In this document: one piece after another, positions 17,123 to 24,546 of the stretch
How the letters are laid out: each line of letters starts with the position of its first letter
Numbering within the stretch: position 1 is the first letter of the stretch
From: Caballeronia telluris
GTDB taxonomy: Bacteria > Pseudomonadota > Gammaproteobacteria > Burkholderiales > Burkholderiaceae
Length of the DNA: 32,369 nt
Assembly: GCF_001544495.1 (NCBI RefSeq)
Contig: NZ_FCNZ02000039.1
Location: 1 to 32,369 of the forward strand
Direction: 5' to 3'
Made by a program: the position numbers and the translations under genes
Notes under the pieces: model-generated
Seen by the model: the letters and a program-made list of their open reading frames with translations, nothing else
What the model was told of the DNA's origin: nothing
Databases searched by the model: none

Positions 17123-18250
17123 ATGGCTGAGCAAAATTACGACGCGTATCGCGAGGGCGTCGCGGGCCGCGCAGATGTAGAGGACACGCCAGAACTCATC
17201 GCCTATTACAGATCGCTTGAAAGGCTCGAGGCAGGCGCGCTGTGGACCGTGGCGAACAAGATTGAACCGTGGGAGCCCAGGTCCGCGTCGGTCCCGGTGC
17301 TCTGGCGGTATCGCGATATGCGCGAACACGTGCTCCGTTCCGTGCAACTCGTGTCGCCCGAAAAAGCCGGGCGTCGCGTCATCTACCTGAGCAATCCGGG
17401 TCGTCGCGAGGTATCAGCAGCGGTCGGCTGGCTGTATTCGGGGCTTCAGGTCATGCACCCGGGGGAAGTTGCATCGGCGCACGCCCACTCTTCCTCGGCG
17501 CTGCGTTTCATCATGGAAGGCACGGGCGCCTACACCGTGGTCGACGGCCACAAGATGACGCTCGGGCGCAATGATTTCGTGCTCACCCCTAATGGCACCT
17601 GGCATGAGCACGGGGTGGCGGAGGAGGGCACGCCCTGCATCTGGCAGGACGGTCTCGACATTCCGCTCGTCAATGCCTTGGAGGCCGGTTTCTATGCGGT
17701 GCATCCTGATCTTCGCCAGGCAGTTACGCACCCGGTGAACGACTCAACGGCGATCTGGGGCGCGCCTGGTCTGCGCCCGCAGAACGGCGACTGGAACAAG
17801 CGCTACTCGCCGCTCTTCAAGTACGAGTGGGAGCCGACTTACGAAGCCCTCGTACGGCACGCACGCGTAACAGACGGCTCGCCGTTCGACGGCGTGTTGA
17901 TGCACTACGTGAATCCGGTGACGGGCGGCCCAGTGATGTCGACGATCGGCGCGAGCATGCAATTGCTGCGTCCGGGCGAGCAGACGCGCGCTCATCGCCA
18001 CACCGGCAGCTTTATCTATCAGGTGGCGAAGGGCAGCGGCTATTCGATCATCAATGGCAAGCGTCTGGACTGGACCGAACGTGACATTTTTTGCGTGCCG
18101 TCGTGGGCGTTTCACGAACATGCGAACAGCTCATCGTCTGATGACGCGTGCCTTTTCTGCTTCAACGATTTGCCGGTCATGCAGGCGCTGAATCTATATC
18201 GGGAAGAAGCGCTTGGCGAGAACGGTGGGCACCAAACTGTCTTGCAGTAG
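17123..18250 (+). CDS. Gentisate 1,2-dioxygenase-family bicupin
   Basis: A cytosolic Fe(II) ring-cleavage dioxygenase of 375 residues with two cupin domains. The N-terminal metal site is HAHSSSALRF near 120 with a later His in GTWHEHG. The C-terminal cupin has RAHRHTGSFIYQVAKGSGY near 290 and SWAFHEH. Length and layout match gentisate 1,2-dioxygenase, which opens gentisate to maleylpyruvate; relatives accept 5-substituted salicylates and aminosalicylates. AAGGGAG is 10 bases upstream of ATG 17123. It follows the aroyl-CoA hydroxylase and precedes the FAH-family hydrolase. If the incoming substrate carries NH2 at C2, the same cleavage would give maleamoylpyruvate. Confidence 0.92.
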   Translation: MAEQNYDAYREGVAGRADVEDTPELIAYYRSLERLEAGALWTVANKIEPWEPRSASVPVLWRYRDMREHVLRSVQLVSPEKAGRRVIYLSNPGRREVSAAVGWLYSGLQVMHPGEVASAHAHSSSALRFIMEGTGAYTVVDGHKMTLGRNDFVLTPNGTWHEHGVAEEGTPCIWQDGLDIPLVNALEAGFYAVHPDLRQAVTHPVNDSTAIWGAPGLRPQNGDWNKRYSPLFKYEWEPTYEALVRHARVTDGSPFDGVLMHYVNPVTGGPVMSTIGASMQLLRPGEQTRAHRHTGSFIYQVAKGSGYSIINGKRLDWTERDIFCVPSWAFHEHANSSSSDDACLFCFNDLPVMQALNLYREEALGENGGHQTVLQ

Positions 18251-18324
18251 CAGCCAACCTTCGCCTCAAAATCGATTCAATATTCGCCGCCTCAATTGTC
18301 GGGCGGGCTTCAAGGAGTCTTATC

Positions 18325-19236
18325 ATGCGTCTTGTCACCTATCGATCCGATGTGAATGCTGCTGCCCGTCTCGGCGCGATCGTCGATGATGCTGTCGTCG
18401 ACCTGGAGCGCCTCGGCGCCGCCACGGGTTTTGCACTGCCGGCGAGCATGCTGGAATTCATCGATCTCGGCCCGCAGGCAGTACGTCAGACCAGCGCGTT
18501 GCTCAAAGAACAGCGCGACAGATGGCCGTTCGGCGTCTCGATGCCTGCGAGCAATGTGAAGCTGCTCGCACCCATCCCGCGCCCGCGCAAGAACATTTTC
18601 GGCATCGGCCTGAACTACGTTGAGCACGTTGCGGAGTCGAGTCGCACGCTCGATACATCGAAGGATTTGCCGAAGGAACCGGTGATTTTCTCAAAGCCAC
18701 CGACCTCGGTGATCGGACCGGGCGACGCCATCGAGCACAACAAGGAAGTCACCCAGCAACTGGACTGGGAGATCGAACTTGCGGTCATCATGGGCACGCG
18801 CGCCAAGCGCGTCAGCGCGTCCGATGCGCTCAGCTACGTGTTTGGCTACAGCGTCATGATCGACATGAGCGCGCGCGATTGCCGCCGCGCCGGACAGTGG
18901 ATCTATTCGAAAGGACAGGACACTTATGCGCCATTCGGGCCATGCATCGTCACGGCAGATGAGATTCCCGACCCGCACACGCTCAACTTGAGCTTGACCG
19001 TCAACGGGGTGATCAAGCAGAGCTCCAATACGCGCCACATGCTCTTCAAGGTGCCTACCCTCATCGCCGATATCAGCAAGGCCATCACGTTGGAGCCGGG
19101 CGACATCATCGCCACCGGCACGCCGGACGGGGTGGGTGCGGGCCGTTCGCCGCAGGAATGGCTCTGGCCCGGTGACATCGTTCATGGGCAGGTGGAAGGT
19201 ATTGGCGAGCTCCGTCATCCGGTGGTGGCTGTTTGA
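18325..19236 (+). CDS. Fumarylacetoacetate hydrolase-family protein, likely (maleyl/fumaryl)pyruvate hydrolase
   Basis: A 303-residue FAH-fold hydrolase that cleaves carbon-carbon bonds of beta-diketo acids. The metal ligands fit the family pattern: E149 and E151 in DWEIEL and D180 in MIDMSARD, 29 residues on. Also present are FSKPPTSVIGPGD, the lysine-containing WIYSKGQDTYAPFGP and GDIIATGTPDGVG. ATG 18325 has AAGGAG seven bases upstream; the frame runs further back but only through the end of the dioxygenase gene. No maleylpyruvate isomerase is present in this window, while a maleate isomerase lies two genes downstream, so direct cleavage of the maleyl (cis) form to maleate or maleamate plus pyruvate is likely (inference). 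Confidence 0.9.
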   Translation: MRLVTYRSDVNAAARLGAIVDDAVVDLERLGAATGFALPASMLEFIDLGPQAVRQTSALLKEQRDRWPFGVSMPASNVKLLAPIPRPRKNIFGIGLNYVEHVAESSRTLDTSKDLPKEPVIFSKPPTSVIGPGDAIEHNKEVTQQLDWEIELAVIMGTRAKRVSASDALSYVFGYSVMIDMSARDCRRAGQWIYSKGQDTYAPFGPCIVTADEIPDPHTLNLSLTVNGVIKQSSNTRHMLFKVPTLIADISKAITLEPGDIIATGTPDGVGAGRSPQEWLWPGDIVHGQVEGIGELRHPVVAV

Positions 19237-19282
19237 CGCCCGCGAGATCCGCTTAACCTGCTGAAACGTTCGGAGACGCTCT

Positions 19283-20326
19283 ATGCTCAATCTTCCTCAA
19301 TTCAAGGCGGCTGCGGTGCAGGCCGCCCCGGTGTTCCTGGACACTGACGCTACTGTCGACAAAGTCTGCGGGCTCATTCGGGAAGCGGCTGGCAACGGCG
19401 CGCGGCTCGTCGCCTTTCCGGAAGTGTTCGTGGCGGGCTATCCCTACTGGAACTGGGTGATGAACCCGGTGGAAGGCAGTCCGTGGTTCGAGAAGCTTTG
19501 CAGATCGGCGATCGAGATTCCCGGACCCGAGATCCGCTGCATTGCCGCCGCTGCCAAGGCCAATCACATCAATGTCGTGATCGGCGTGAATGAGCGTAGC
19601 CGAACAGGCATTGGCACGCTGTACAACACGCTTCTGACGATCAGCGACGAGGGGCGCATCCTGGGCCGGCATCGCAAGCTCGTGCCGACGTGGGCCGAAA
19701 AGCTTACGTGGGCGAATGGCGATGGCTCCGCACTGCGCGTGCACGACACCAGCGTCGGGCCGCTGGGCTCACTCGCTTGTGGTGAGAACACGAACACACT
19801 GGCGCGTTTCAGCCTGCTCGCACAAGGAGAACTCGTTCATGTGGCGAGCTATATTGCGCTGCCGGTGGCTCCCCCTGACTACGACATGGCCGAAGCGATT
19901 CGCGTGAGAGCCGCCGCGCATTGCTTCGAAGGCAAGCTATTTACGGTGGTCTCGTGTTCGACGGTGTCGCCGGAGATCGTCGACGCGATGAGTGCGACGC
20001 ATCCGCAAGCGCGCGAGCTGCTTGCGCGCCGCAACAGCGCGTTTTCTGGGATTCTCGGCCCCGACGGCCGCGTGATCGGTGAACCGCTGATCGACGAAGA
20101 AGGGATCGTGTATGCCGACATCGATCTCTCGCGCTGCATCCAACCGCGCCAGATGCACGACATCACTGGCCACTACAACCGCTTTGACGTGTTCGATCTG
20201 CGGGTGAACCGCCGGCCGCTCGCGGCTGCGCAGTTTGACGACGGCACGGCTGACACCTCTAACCGCTTCGACGCTGAAACGGATGCGGAACTCAACTCCT
20301 TCGAGCTTACTGAGAGCAAGTCATGA
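19283..20326 (+). CDS. Nitrilase-superfamily carbon-nitrogen hydrolase
   Basis: A 347-residue enzyme of the nitrilase branch with the Glu-Lys-Cys triad: E47 in FPEVFVAGYPYW, K132 in GRHRKLVPTWAEKL and C166 in SLACGENTNTL. The AGYPYWNW and HRKLVPT context is that of true nitrilases (nitrile to acid and ammonia); the fold also includes amidases. GGAG is seven bases from ATG 19283. Its stop overlaps the start of the maleate isomerase gene in an ATGA, which implies translational coupling and a shared pathway. It lies exactly between the FAH-family hydrolase and the maleate isomerase, where an amide such as maleamate would need hydrolysis if the ring carried an amino group. Nitrile hydrolysis upstream of the pathway is the alternative. 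Confidence 0.9.
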   Translation: MLNLPQFKAAAVQAAPVFLDTDATVDKVCGLIREAAGNGARLVAFPEVFVAGYPYWNWVMNPVEGSPWFEKLCRSAIEIPGPEIRCIAAAAKANHINVVIGVNERSRTGIGTLYNTLLTISDEGRILGRHRKLVPTWAEKLTWANGDGSALRVHDTSVGPLGSLACGENTNTLARFSLLAQGELVHVASYIALPVAPPDYDMAEAIRVRAAAHCFEGKLFTVVSCSTVSPEIVDAMSATHPQARELLARRNSAFSGILGPDGRVIGEPLIDEEGIVYADIDLSRCIQPRQMHDITGHYNRFDVFDLRVNRRPLAAAQFDDGTADTSNRFDAETDAELNSFELTESKS

Positions 20327-21081
20327 CACAACCGCGCGTTCTGCGTATCGGGCAGATTGTGCCCTCGTCCAACACGACGATGGAAACGGAAATTCCGGCG
20401 ATGTTTCGTGCGCGAGCGCGCGACTTCGAGGAGCGCTTCACGTTCCACTCCAGCCGCATGCGGATGAAGAAGGTCGTCAAGGAGGAACTTGAGGCCATGG
20501 ACCGCGACAGTGATCGCTGCGCGCTCGAGCTGTCGGATGCGCGCGTCGATGTACTTGGCTATGCGTGCCTCGTGGCGATCATGAGCATGGGGCAGGGCTA
20601 TCACCGGGTATCTGAGAAGCGTCTCTTCGAGCGTACTGTCGAAAATGGTGCGCCCGCACCGGTCGTCACCAGCGCGGGCGCATTGGTGGATGGGCTGCAC
20701 GCGATGGGCGCGAAGCGCGTCTCGGTGGTCTGTCCCTACATGAAACCATTGACCAAGATGGTGGTGGAGTACATCGAGAGTGAAGGCATTGAAGTTCAAG
20801 ATTACGCCGCGCTCGAGATTCCGGACAACCTGCAGGTAGCCGCGCAGGACCCGGCGCGGCTGGTGGAAATCTACAAGCGCCTGAATCGTGCGAATACAGA
20901 CGCGCTCGTGCTGTCCGCCTGCGTGCAAATGCAATCGTTGCCTTCTATCCAACGCGTGCAGGACGAGTCCGGCACCCCAACTGTCTCGGCGGCAGTGGCG
21001 ACGACGTGGCAGATGCTGCGGCGTCTGGACCTGCGCGCCGAGGTGACAGGTTGCGGCGAACTTCTCTCCGGGAAGTACTGA
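20323..21081 (+). CDS. Maleate cis-trans isomerase (Asp/Glu racemase superfamily)
   Basis: A 252-residue enzyme converting maleate to fumarate. The two catalytic cysteines are C82 in LGYACLVAI and C200 in LSACVQMQS. These are the positions I recall for the catalytic pair in nicotinate/nicotine-pathway isomerases of Pseudomonas, and the N-terminal QIVPSSNTTMETE is typical. The start overlaps the nitrilase stop (ATGA at 20323-20326). Together with the dioxygenase and FAH-family genes it implies that the ring-cleavage product keeps its cis double bond until after carbon-carbon cleavage, and that isomerisation happens at the C4 level. Confidence 0.93.
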   Translation: MTQPRVLRIGQIVPSSNTTMETEIPAMFRARARDFEERFTFHSSRMRMKKVVKEELEAMDRDSDRCALELSDARVDVLGYACLVAIMSMGQGYHRVSEKRLFERTVENGAPAPVVTSAGALVDGLHAMGAKRVSVVCPYMKPLTKMVVEYIESEGIEVQDYAALEIPDNLQVAAQDPARLVEIYKRLNRANTDALVLSACVQMQSLPSIQRVQDESGTPTVSAAVATTWQMLRRLDLRAEVTGCGELLSGKY

Positions 21082-21082
21082 G

Positions 21083-21754
21083 ATGGATGCGCCGCAGCTG
21101 GATTCCTCGCAGTGCGCCGCAGAAGAAGACATGCACTTCTACGAGCCGGCGAGCGGGCACGGTCTCGCCCACGATCCGCTCGGTGCGATCGTCGGACCGC
21201 GTCCAATTGGTTGGATCTCCACACGCGCCGCAGACGGCCGCCTCAATCTCGCGCCTTACAGCTTCTTCAACATCTTCAACTATTCGCCGCCCGTCCTCGC
21301 GTTCTCGAGCGTCGGCTTCAAGGACACGGTACGGAACGCGAGAGAAACGGGAGAGTTTGTTTGGAATCTTGTGACGCGGGACCTATGCGAGCGCATGAAT
21401 CTGACGAGCGCGGAAGTGCCGGCCGATGTTGACGAGTTTGCGCTCGCCGGCGTGGATGCGGCTTCATCACGCGTCGTGTCGGTCCCCCGCGTGGCGCAAA
21501 GCCCGGTTTCGTTCGAGTGCAGGGTGTCTGACGTAATGCAGTTGCGGCGCGCCAATGGCAGCGCAATCGATACGTGGATGGTGATCGGGGAGGTCGTCGG
21601 CGTGCACATCGCGCGTGGATTGTTGAGTGACAACGCGTATGCAACGGCGGCCGCGCGCCCGGTCATGCGCGGCGGCGGTCCCGCGGACTACTTTGAAATT
21701 GGAGAGGCAGCGAAGTTCAAGATGGCGCGGCCTAAGGCGCTTAACCGAGGATAG
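21083..21754 (+). CDS. Flavin reductase-like FMN-binding protein
   Basis: A 223-residue protein of the flavin-reductase-like (FMN-binding split barrel) family. The conserved start region HDPLGAIVGPRPIGWISTRA is followed by NLAPYSFFNIFNYSPPVLAFSS, DTVRNARETGEFVWNLVT and a C-terminal MRGGGPADYFEIGEA. The gene begins one base after the isomerase stop; a GGGAAG lies seven bases upstream of ATG 21083. A second in-frame ATG at 21131 (MHFYEP) matches where many homologues begin, so the start is uncertain. It may supply reduced flavin to an oxygenase or act as an oxidoreductase on an intermediate; the fused hydroxylase has its own flavin domains, so its role here is unclear. It is the last gene of the operon and is convergent with the marR gene. 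Confidence 0.85.
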   Translation: MDAPQLDSSQCAAEEDMHFYEPASGHGLAHDPLGAIVGPRPIGWISTRAADGRLNLAPYSFFNIFNYSPPVLAFSSVGFKDTVRNARETGEFVWNLVTRDLCERMNLTSAEVPADVDEFALAGVDAASSRVVSVPRVAQSPVSFECRVSDVMQLRRANGSAIDTWMVIGEVVGVHIARGLLSDNAYATAAARPVMRGGGPADYFEIGEAAKFKMARPKALNRG

Positions 21755-21792
21755 CCGAGCCTACCTGCTGAACGGACCGGCCGCGGACCGCA

Positions 21793-22242
21793 TTACTCGG
21801 CCGGGCGGTGCAGATCGAGAAGTAGACGCAAGGTGGCCTTAAGTTCATCGGCCTTGGCTTTTCCCAGCGGCGCAAGCACCCGCTCCTCATGAGCCTTCGC
21901 CTGCTTAATGAGCGCGGAGACAAGCTTCTGGCCTTGCGGCGTGATACGCACGAGGGTGACCCGTCGATCGGTGTCGTGCGGGACGCGCTTGACGTAGCCT
22001 TGCGCTTCCATGCGGTCTAGCAACCGTGTGACGGTGGGCTGCTTGGTGACGGTCTTTTGAGCGAGCTGACCGATGCTGATCGTCTTGCCTTCCGAGAGCG
22101 TCGACAGCACGCGCCAGTCAGAGACCTCGAAGCCGGCGGCTTGCACGATCGCATGGAATTCGCCAGAGATGAGCTGGCTGACTTGTGCGAGCAGCGCGGG
22201 CGTGTAGTCATCGACGAAACCGCTGAAAGGTGAATTGCTCAT
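21793..22242 (-). CDS. MarR-family transcriptional regulator
   Basis: A 149-residue winged-helix regulator of the MarR family. The DNA-binding part is visible in SDWRVLSTLSEGKTISIGQL through QPTVTRLLDRMEAQGYVKRV and the wing DTDRRVTLVRITPQG (about 40-105), followed by dimerisation helices. MarR proteins typically repress aromatic catabolism genes until an aroyl-CoA or aromatic acid binds. It is transcribed away from the cyclase-family gene across a 230-base gap and converges on the flavin-reductase gene, which makes it the best candidate local regulator. No clear ribosome binding site is seen before the ATG. Confidence 0.92.
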   Translation of the reverse strand: MSNSPFSGFVDDYTPALLAQVSQLISGEFHAIVQAAGFEVSDWRVLSTLSEGKTISIGQLAQKTVTKQPTVTRLLDRMEAQGYVKRVPHDTDRRVTLVRITPQGQKLVSALIKQAKAHEERVLAPLGKAKADELKATLRLLLDLHRPAE

Positions 22243-22414
22243 GCTTGGATGGTCTGCAGTCGTGGAGGGACGCGCAGTTGCGTAAGGAACGATTGTGCCG
22301 CCGGGGCCGCAAGTCTCGAGGCGCCAAAGACAGACTAAACATGATTTTGAATGGTTTTGCCGCTGAAGACAACGCGGCAGGTGAACAAAAGTGGACGCGG
22401 CAACAGATCAATGC

Positions 22415-22437
22415 GCACTGAGGGCGAGACCCAGTGC
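22415..22437. promoter_or_regulatory. Inverted repeat GCACTG-N11-CAGTGC in the marR/cyclase gap, candidate operator
   Basis: Perfect 6-base arms (22415-22420 and 22432-22437) lie 36 bases before the cyclase-family ATG; flanking bases extend the symmetry imperfectly (AATGC on the left, ATT on the right). The position suits a MarR binding site. I did not see the same arms upstream of the iorA-type gene. Confidence 0.35.
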
Positions 22438-22472
22438 ATTCATAGTCGATCGAGCAGAAAACGGAGCCCAGC

Positions 22473-23252
22473 ATGAGCAACAGTCTTGAGCAACTTACCA
22501 TTGAGCTGGCGAGCGGCCAGGTCCGAGTCGTCGACCTGACGCAGACCCTGTCACCCGACTTCCCTGCATTGCAGTTGCCCCCGCAGTTTGGTCAGGTTTG
22601 GGCCTTCAAGATGGAAAAGATCAGCCAGTATGACGAGCAGGGGCCAGGTTGGTACTGGAATAATTTCTCGTGCGGTGAACACACCGGCACGCATTTCGAC
22701 GCCCCCGTGCATTGGGTGACGGGCAAAAACCACGTGCGGAACACCGTGGATACCATAGACGTTCAAAACTTCATTGCACCGGCAGTTGTGCTCGATGCGA
22801 GCGCAGAGGTGGCGGCCAATGAGGACTGGCTTTTGAGCGCCGGTTTCCTTGAGGCGTGGGAAGCGAAGCACGGGCGCATCCCGGCTGGGGCCTGGGTGCT
22901 ACTGCGCTCTGACTGGTCCAAACGCACGGATCCGGTTGCATTTCTCAATATGCGTGAGGATGGGGCGCATACCCCCGGCCCGACGCAGGAGGCGGTTGAA
23001 TGGCTGATACACGAGCGGAAGGTGCACGGGTTCGGCGTTGAGACCATCAACACCGATGCTGGCCAGTCGTACGCATGGCCTACGCCTTATCCGTGTCACA
23101 CGCTGATGCACGGTTCCAATCGGTACGGCTTGCAGTGTCTGAAGAATCTCGATCAATTGCCGGCGACGGGCACTGTGATCGTCTCAGCGCCGTTGAAAAT
23201 CCAAGGCGGATCAGGGAGTCCGCTGCGAGTATTGGCGCTCGTCGCGAACTGA
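22473..23252 (+). CDS. Cyclase-family metal-dependent hydrolase, isatin hydrolase/kynurenine formamidase-like
   Basis: A 259-residue member of the putative cyclase family. The metal and catalytic motif GEHTGTHFDAPVHW supplies H70, H74, D76 and H80. WYWNNFSCGEHTG precedes it, and GFGVETINTDAGQSY with PCHTLMHG follows. Family members open lactam or formamide bonds, for example isatin to isatinate (Mn-dependent isatin hydrolase) or N-formylkynurenine. The length (about 260) is nearer isatin hydrolases than the shorter bacterial KynB proteins, but I cannot align them here. GGAG is six bases upstream of ATG 22473. It is divergent from marR and beside the aroyl-CoA pathway, so hydrolysis of isatin to an arylglyoxylate would feed the IorAB-type oxidoreductase (inference). 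Confidence 0.82.
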   Translation: MSNSLEQLTIELASGQVRVVDLTQTLSPDFPALQLPPQFGQVWAFKMEKISQYDEQGPGWYWNNFSCGEHTGTHFDAPVHWVTGKNHVRNTVDTIDVQNFIAPAVVLDASAEVAANEDWLLSAGFLEAWEAKHGRIPAGAWVLLRSDWSKRTDPVAFLNMREDGAHTPGPTQEAVEWLIHERKVHGFGVETINTDAGQSYAWPTPYPCHTLMHGSNRYGLQCLKNLDQLPATGTVIVSAPLKIQGGSGSPLRVLALVAN

Positions 23253-23439
23253 GCGAGCCAGCACTTCCCCCGGCTGACGTGGCAAGCGAGGATGCCGCGC
23301 GCTGGTCCGCCGCATTGTCTTTCAAAGGTACGGATTGTTGCAAACAGGTTTGCAGCGCAGTAAACAAATATCAAGATTGGCAATTTCGGAAGACTACTGT
23401 TCTCAGAACTATCCTTATCTAACTGAAGGAGTGCTGAAA

Positions 23440-23736
23440 TTGAATCTCATTACCATCGCGAAAGCTATATTTGTTGTCGCACTAAATGTGACGCTCGTTA
23501 ATGTGTCGCACGCTCAAAATGAAGGTCCAGCGGGGGCGCAGAGCGAGCAGGCGTCTCATAGCACCAAGGCACAGCGGAAGGAGGCGAGAAAACAAGCTCG
23601 TGCCAAGAAAAACGCAGAGCTGAAGAAGCTCGAAGACGCGGGATACAACCCGGCGAAGGGCAACGATCCTCATTATCCGCAGGATCTTCAGAGCGCCCAG
23701 AAGAAGGCCGGTGTCGCTGGGGCCGCTAGCCAATAG
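23440..23736 (+). CDS. DUF4148-like small secreted protein
   Basis: About 98 residues. An N-terminal signal peptide ends at VSHA (about residue 25). A charged Lys/Arg-rich segment (AQRKEARKQARAKKNAELK) and the DUF4148-type block LKKLEDAGYNPAKG, DPHYPQDLQSAQKKAG follow. Proteins with this block are abundant in Burkholderia and are presumed periplasmic; their function is unknown. A GAAGGAG at 23425-23431 is eight bases from TTG 23440, so I take TTG as the start; GTG 23431 overlaps the binding site. It stands alone between the cyclase-family gene and the interrupted esterase gene. Confidence 0.75.
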   Translation: MNLITIAKAIFVVALNVTLVNVSHAQNEGPAGAQSEQASHSTKAQRKEARKQARAKKNAELKKLEDAGYNPAKGNDPHYPQDLQSAQKKAGVAGAASQ

Positions 23737-24297
23737 GCACTGCTTCGATACACCGTGACCGTCGAATGATGGGCCGGTAAGGCGGGCTATGCTGGTTGCG
23801 GTCACTCGCGCTCCTTGCACTTTAATCAAGAGTAGCCGCTGAGCAACGCGGTCAATGAGGCGCGGTTCAGTTGACGATACCTAGGCATAAAAATGACATA
23901 TACGTCGATGTCCATGGGCTAAATCGAAGCATTCATGTTGGGCAATACGTCCACGATCCGTCCGTCTCACTGCAAAGCTCAGTCGTATGTCGGCCAGATG
24001 CCAGGGGCGGCAGGGAGTGAGTTAGACGCGGTGGGAATCAGCTCGGCGGATGACGGGGATATTAAAAGCAAATTTGCGATATGTGCCGCGCATATCTAGA
24101 CTCAGCACGTGGGGCAACTTCGGTAATGTCGACGGGGAATGAAGTTGGTTATCCTACGTTTAATGGACTCGGCGGTCGGTCTTTGCTCCTTACCACCACC
24201 CGATGACAGTGCGCGGGTACCGCTTGAGAGGGCACCGCAAACTAATAACGGCTCCGTTGACCCGCCATGCGTCAACAAGCGAAAGAGGAGACTTGAA
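23737..24297. other. Intergenic region upstream of the interrupted tannase gene
   Basis: No convincing coding sequence on either strand. It contains a symmetric GATATG-N7-CATATC element (24078-24096) in a relatively A/T-rich patch. Frames running through it into the esterase fragment are open by chance. Confidence 0.5.
24078..24096. promoter_or_regulatory. Palindrome GATATG-N7-CATATC, candidate regulator-binding site
   Basis: Perfect 6-base arms separated by seven bases (19 bp in all), about 200 bases upstream of the TTG start of the interrupted esterase gene. The architecture fits a dimeric repressor or activator site; no regulator can be assigned. Confidence 0.35.
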
Positions 24298-24497
24298 TTG
24301 AAAAAAAAACGAGAGTGGGCGGATTTGCCGTTTCTTACCGTCAAGCTGGTCGTTGCCACCTCTGCAGCGGCTTCGATTGGCGCATGCGGAGGAGGGTCGG
24401 ACGAGGCGCCGGCAGTGCCCTCGATGCGGGTTAGCTGCTCTTCGCTTTCCGGAACAAGCGTTGCCGATACAACGTTCACTGCGGCGGAAGCTATGCC
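24298..24497 (+). pseudogene. 5' fragment of a tannase/feruloyl esterase-family lipoprotein gene, interrupted by IS66
   Basis: The first 66 codons and two bases of a tannase-family gene. It starts at TTG 24298 (AGAGGAG at 24284-24290, seven bases upstream), runs through a basic N-terminus and hydrophobic signal to a lipobox ASIGAC followed by GGGSDE, then the family's early CSSLSGTSV segment. The IS66 element begins directly after 24497. The frame continues 16 codons into the element and stops at 24546, so any product is an inactive stub. A run of nine A follows the start codon. The remaining part of the gene is at 27062-28481. Confidence 0.85.
24490..24497. repeat. Left 8-bp target-site duplication of the IS66 element
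   Basis: GCTATGCC at 24490-24497 is repeated exactly at 27054-27061, immediately outside the two element ends. IS66-family elements characteristically duplicate 8 bp. Confidence 0.93.
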
Positions 24498-24546
24498 GTA
24501 TGCGTCTCATGTCGGCCGTTCTCCGGGTAGCAGTGAACGGGGGTAA

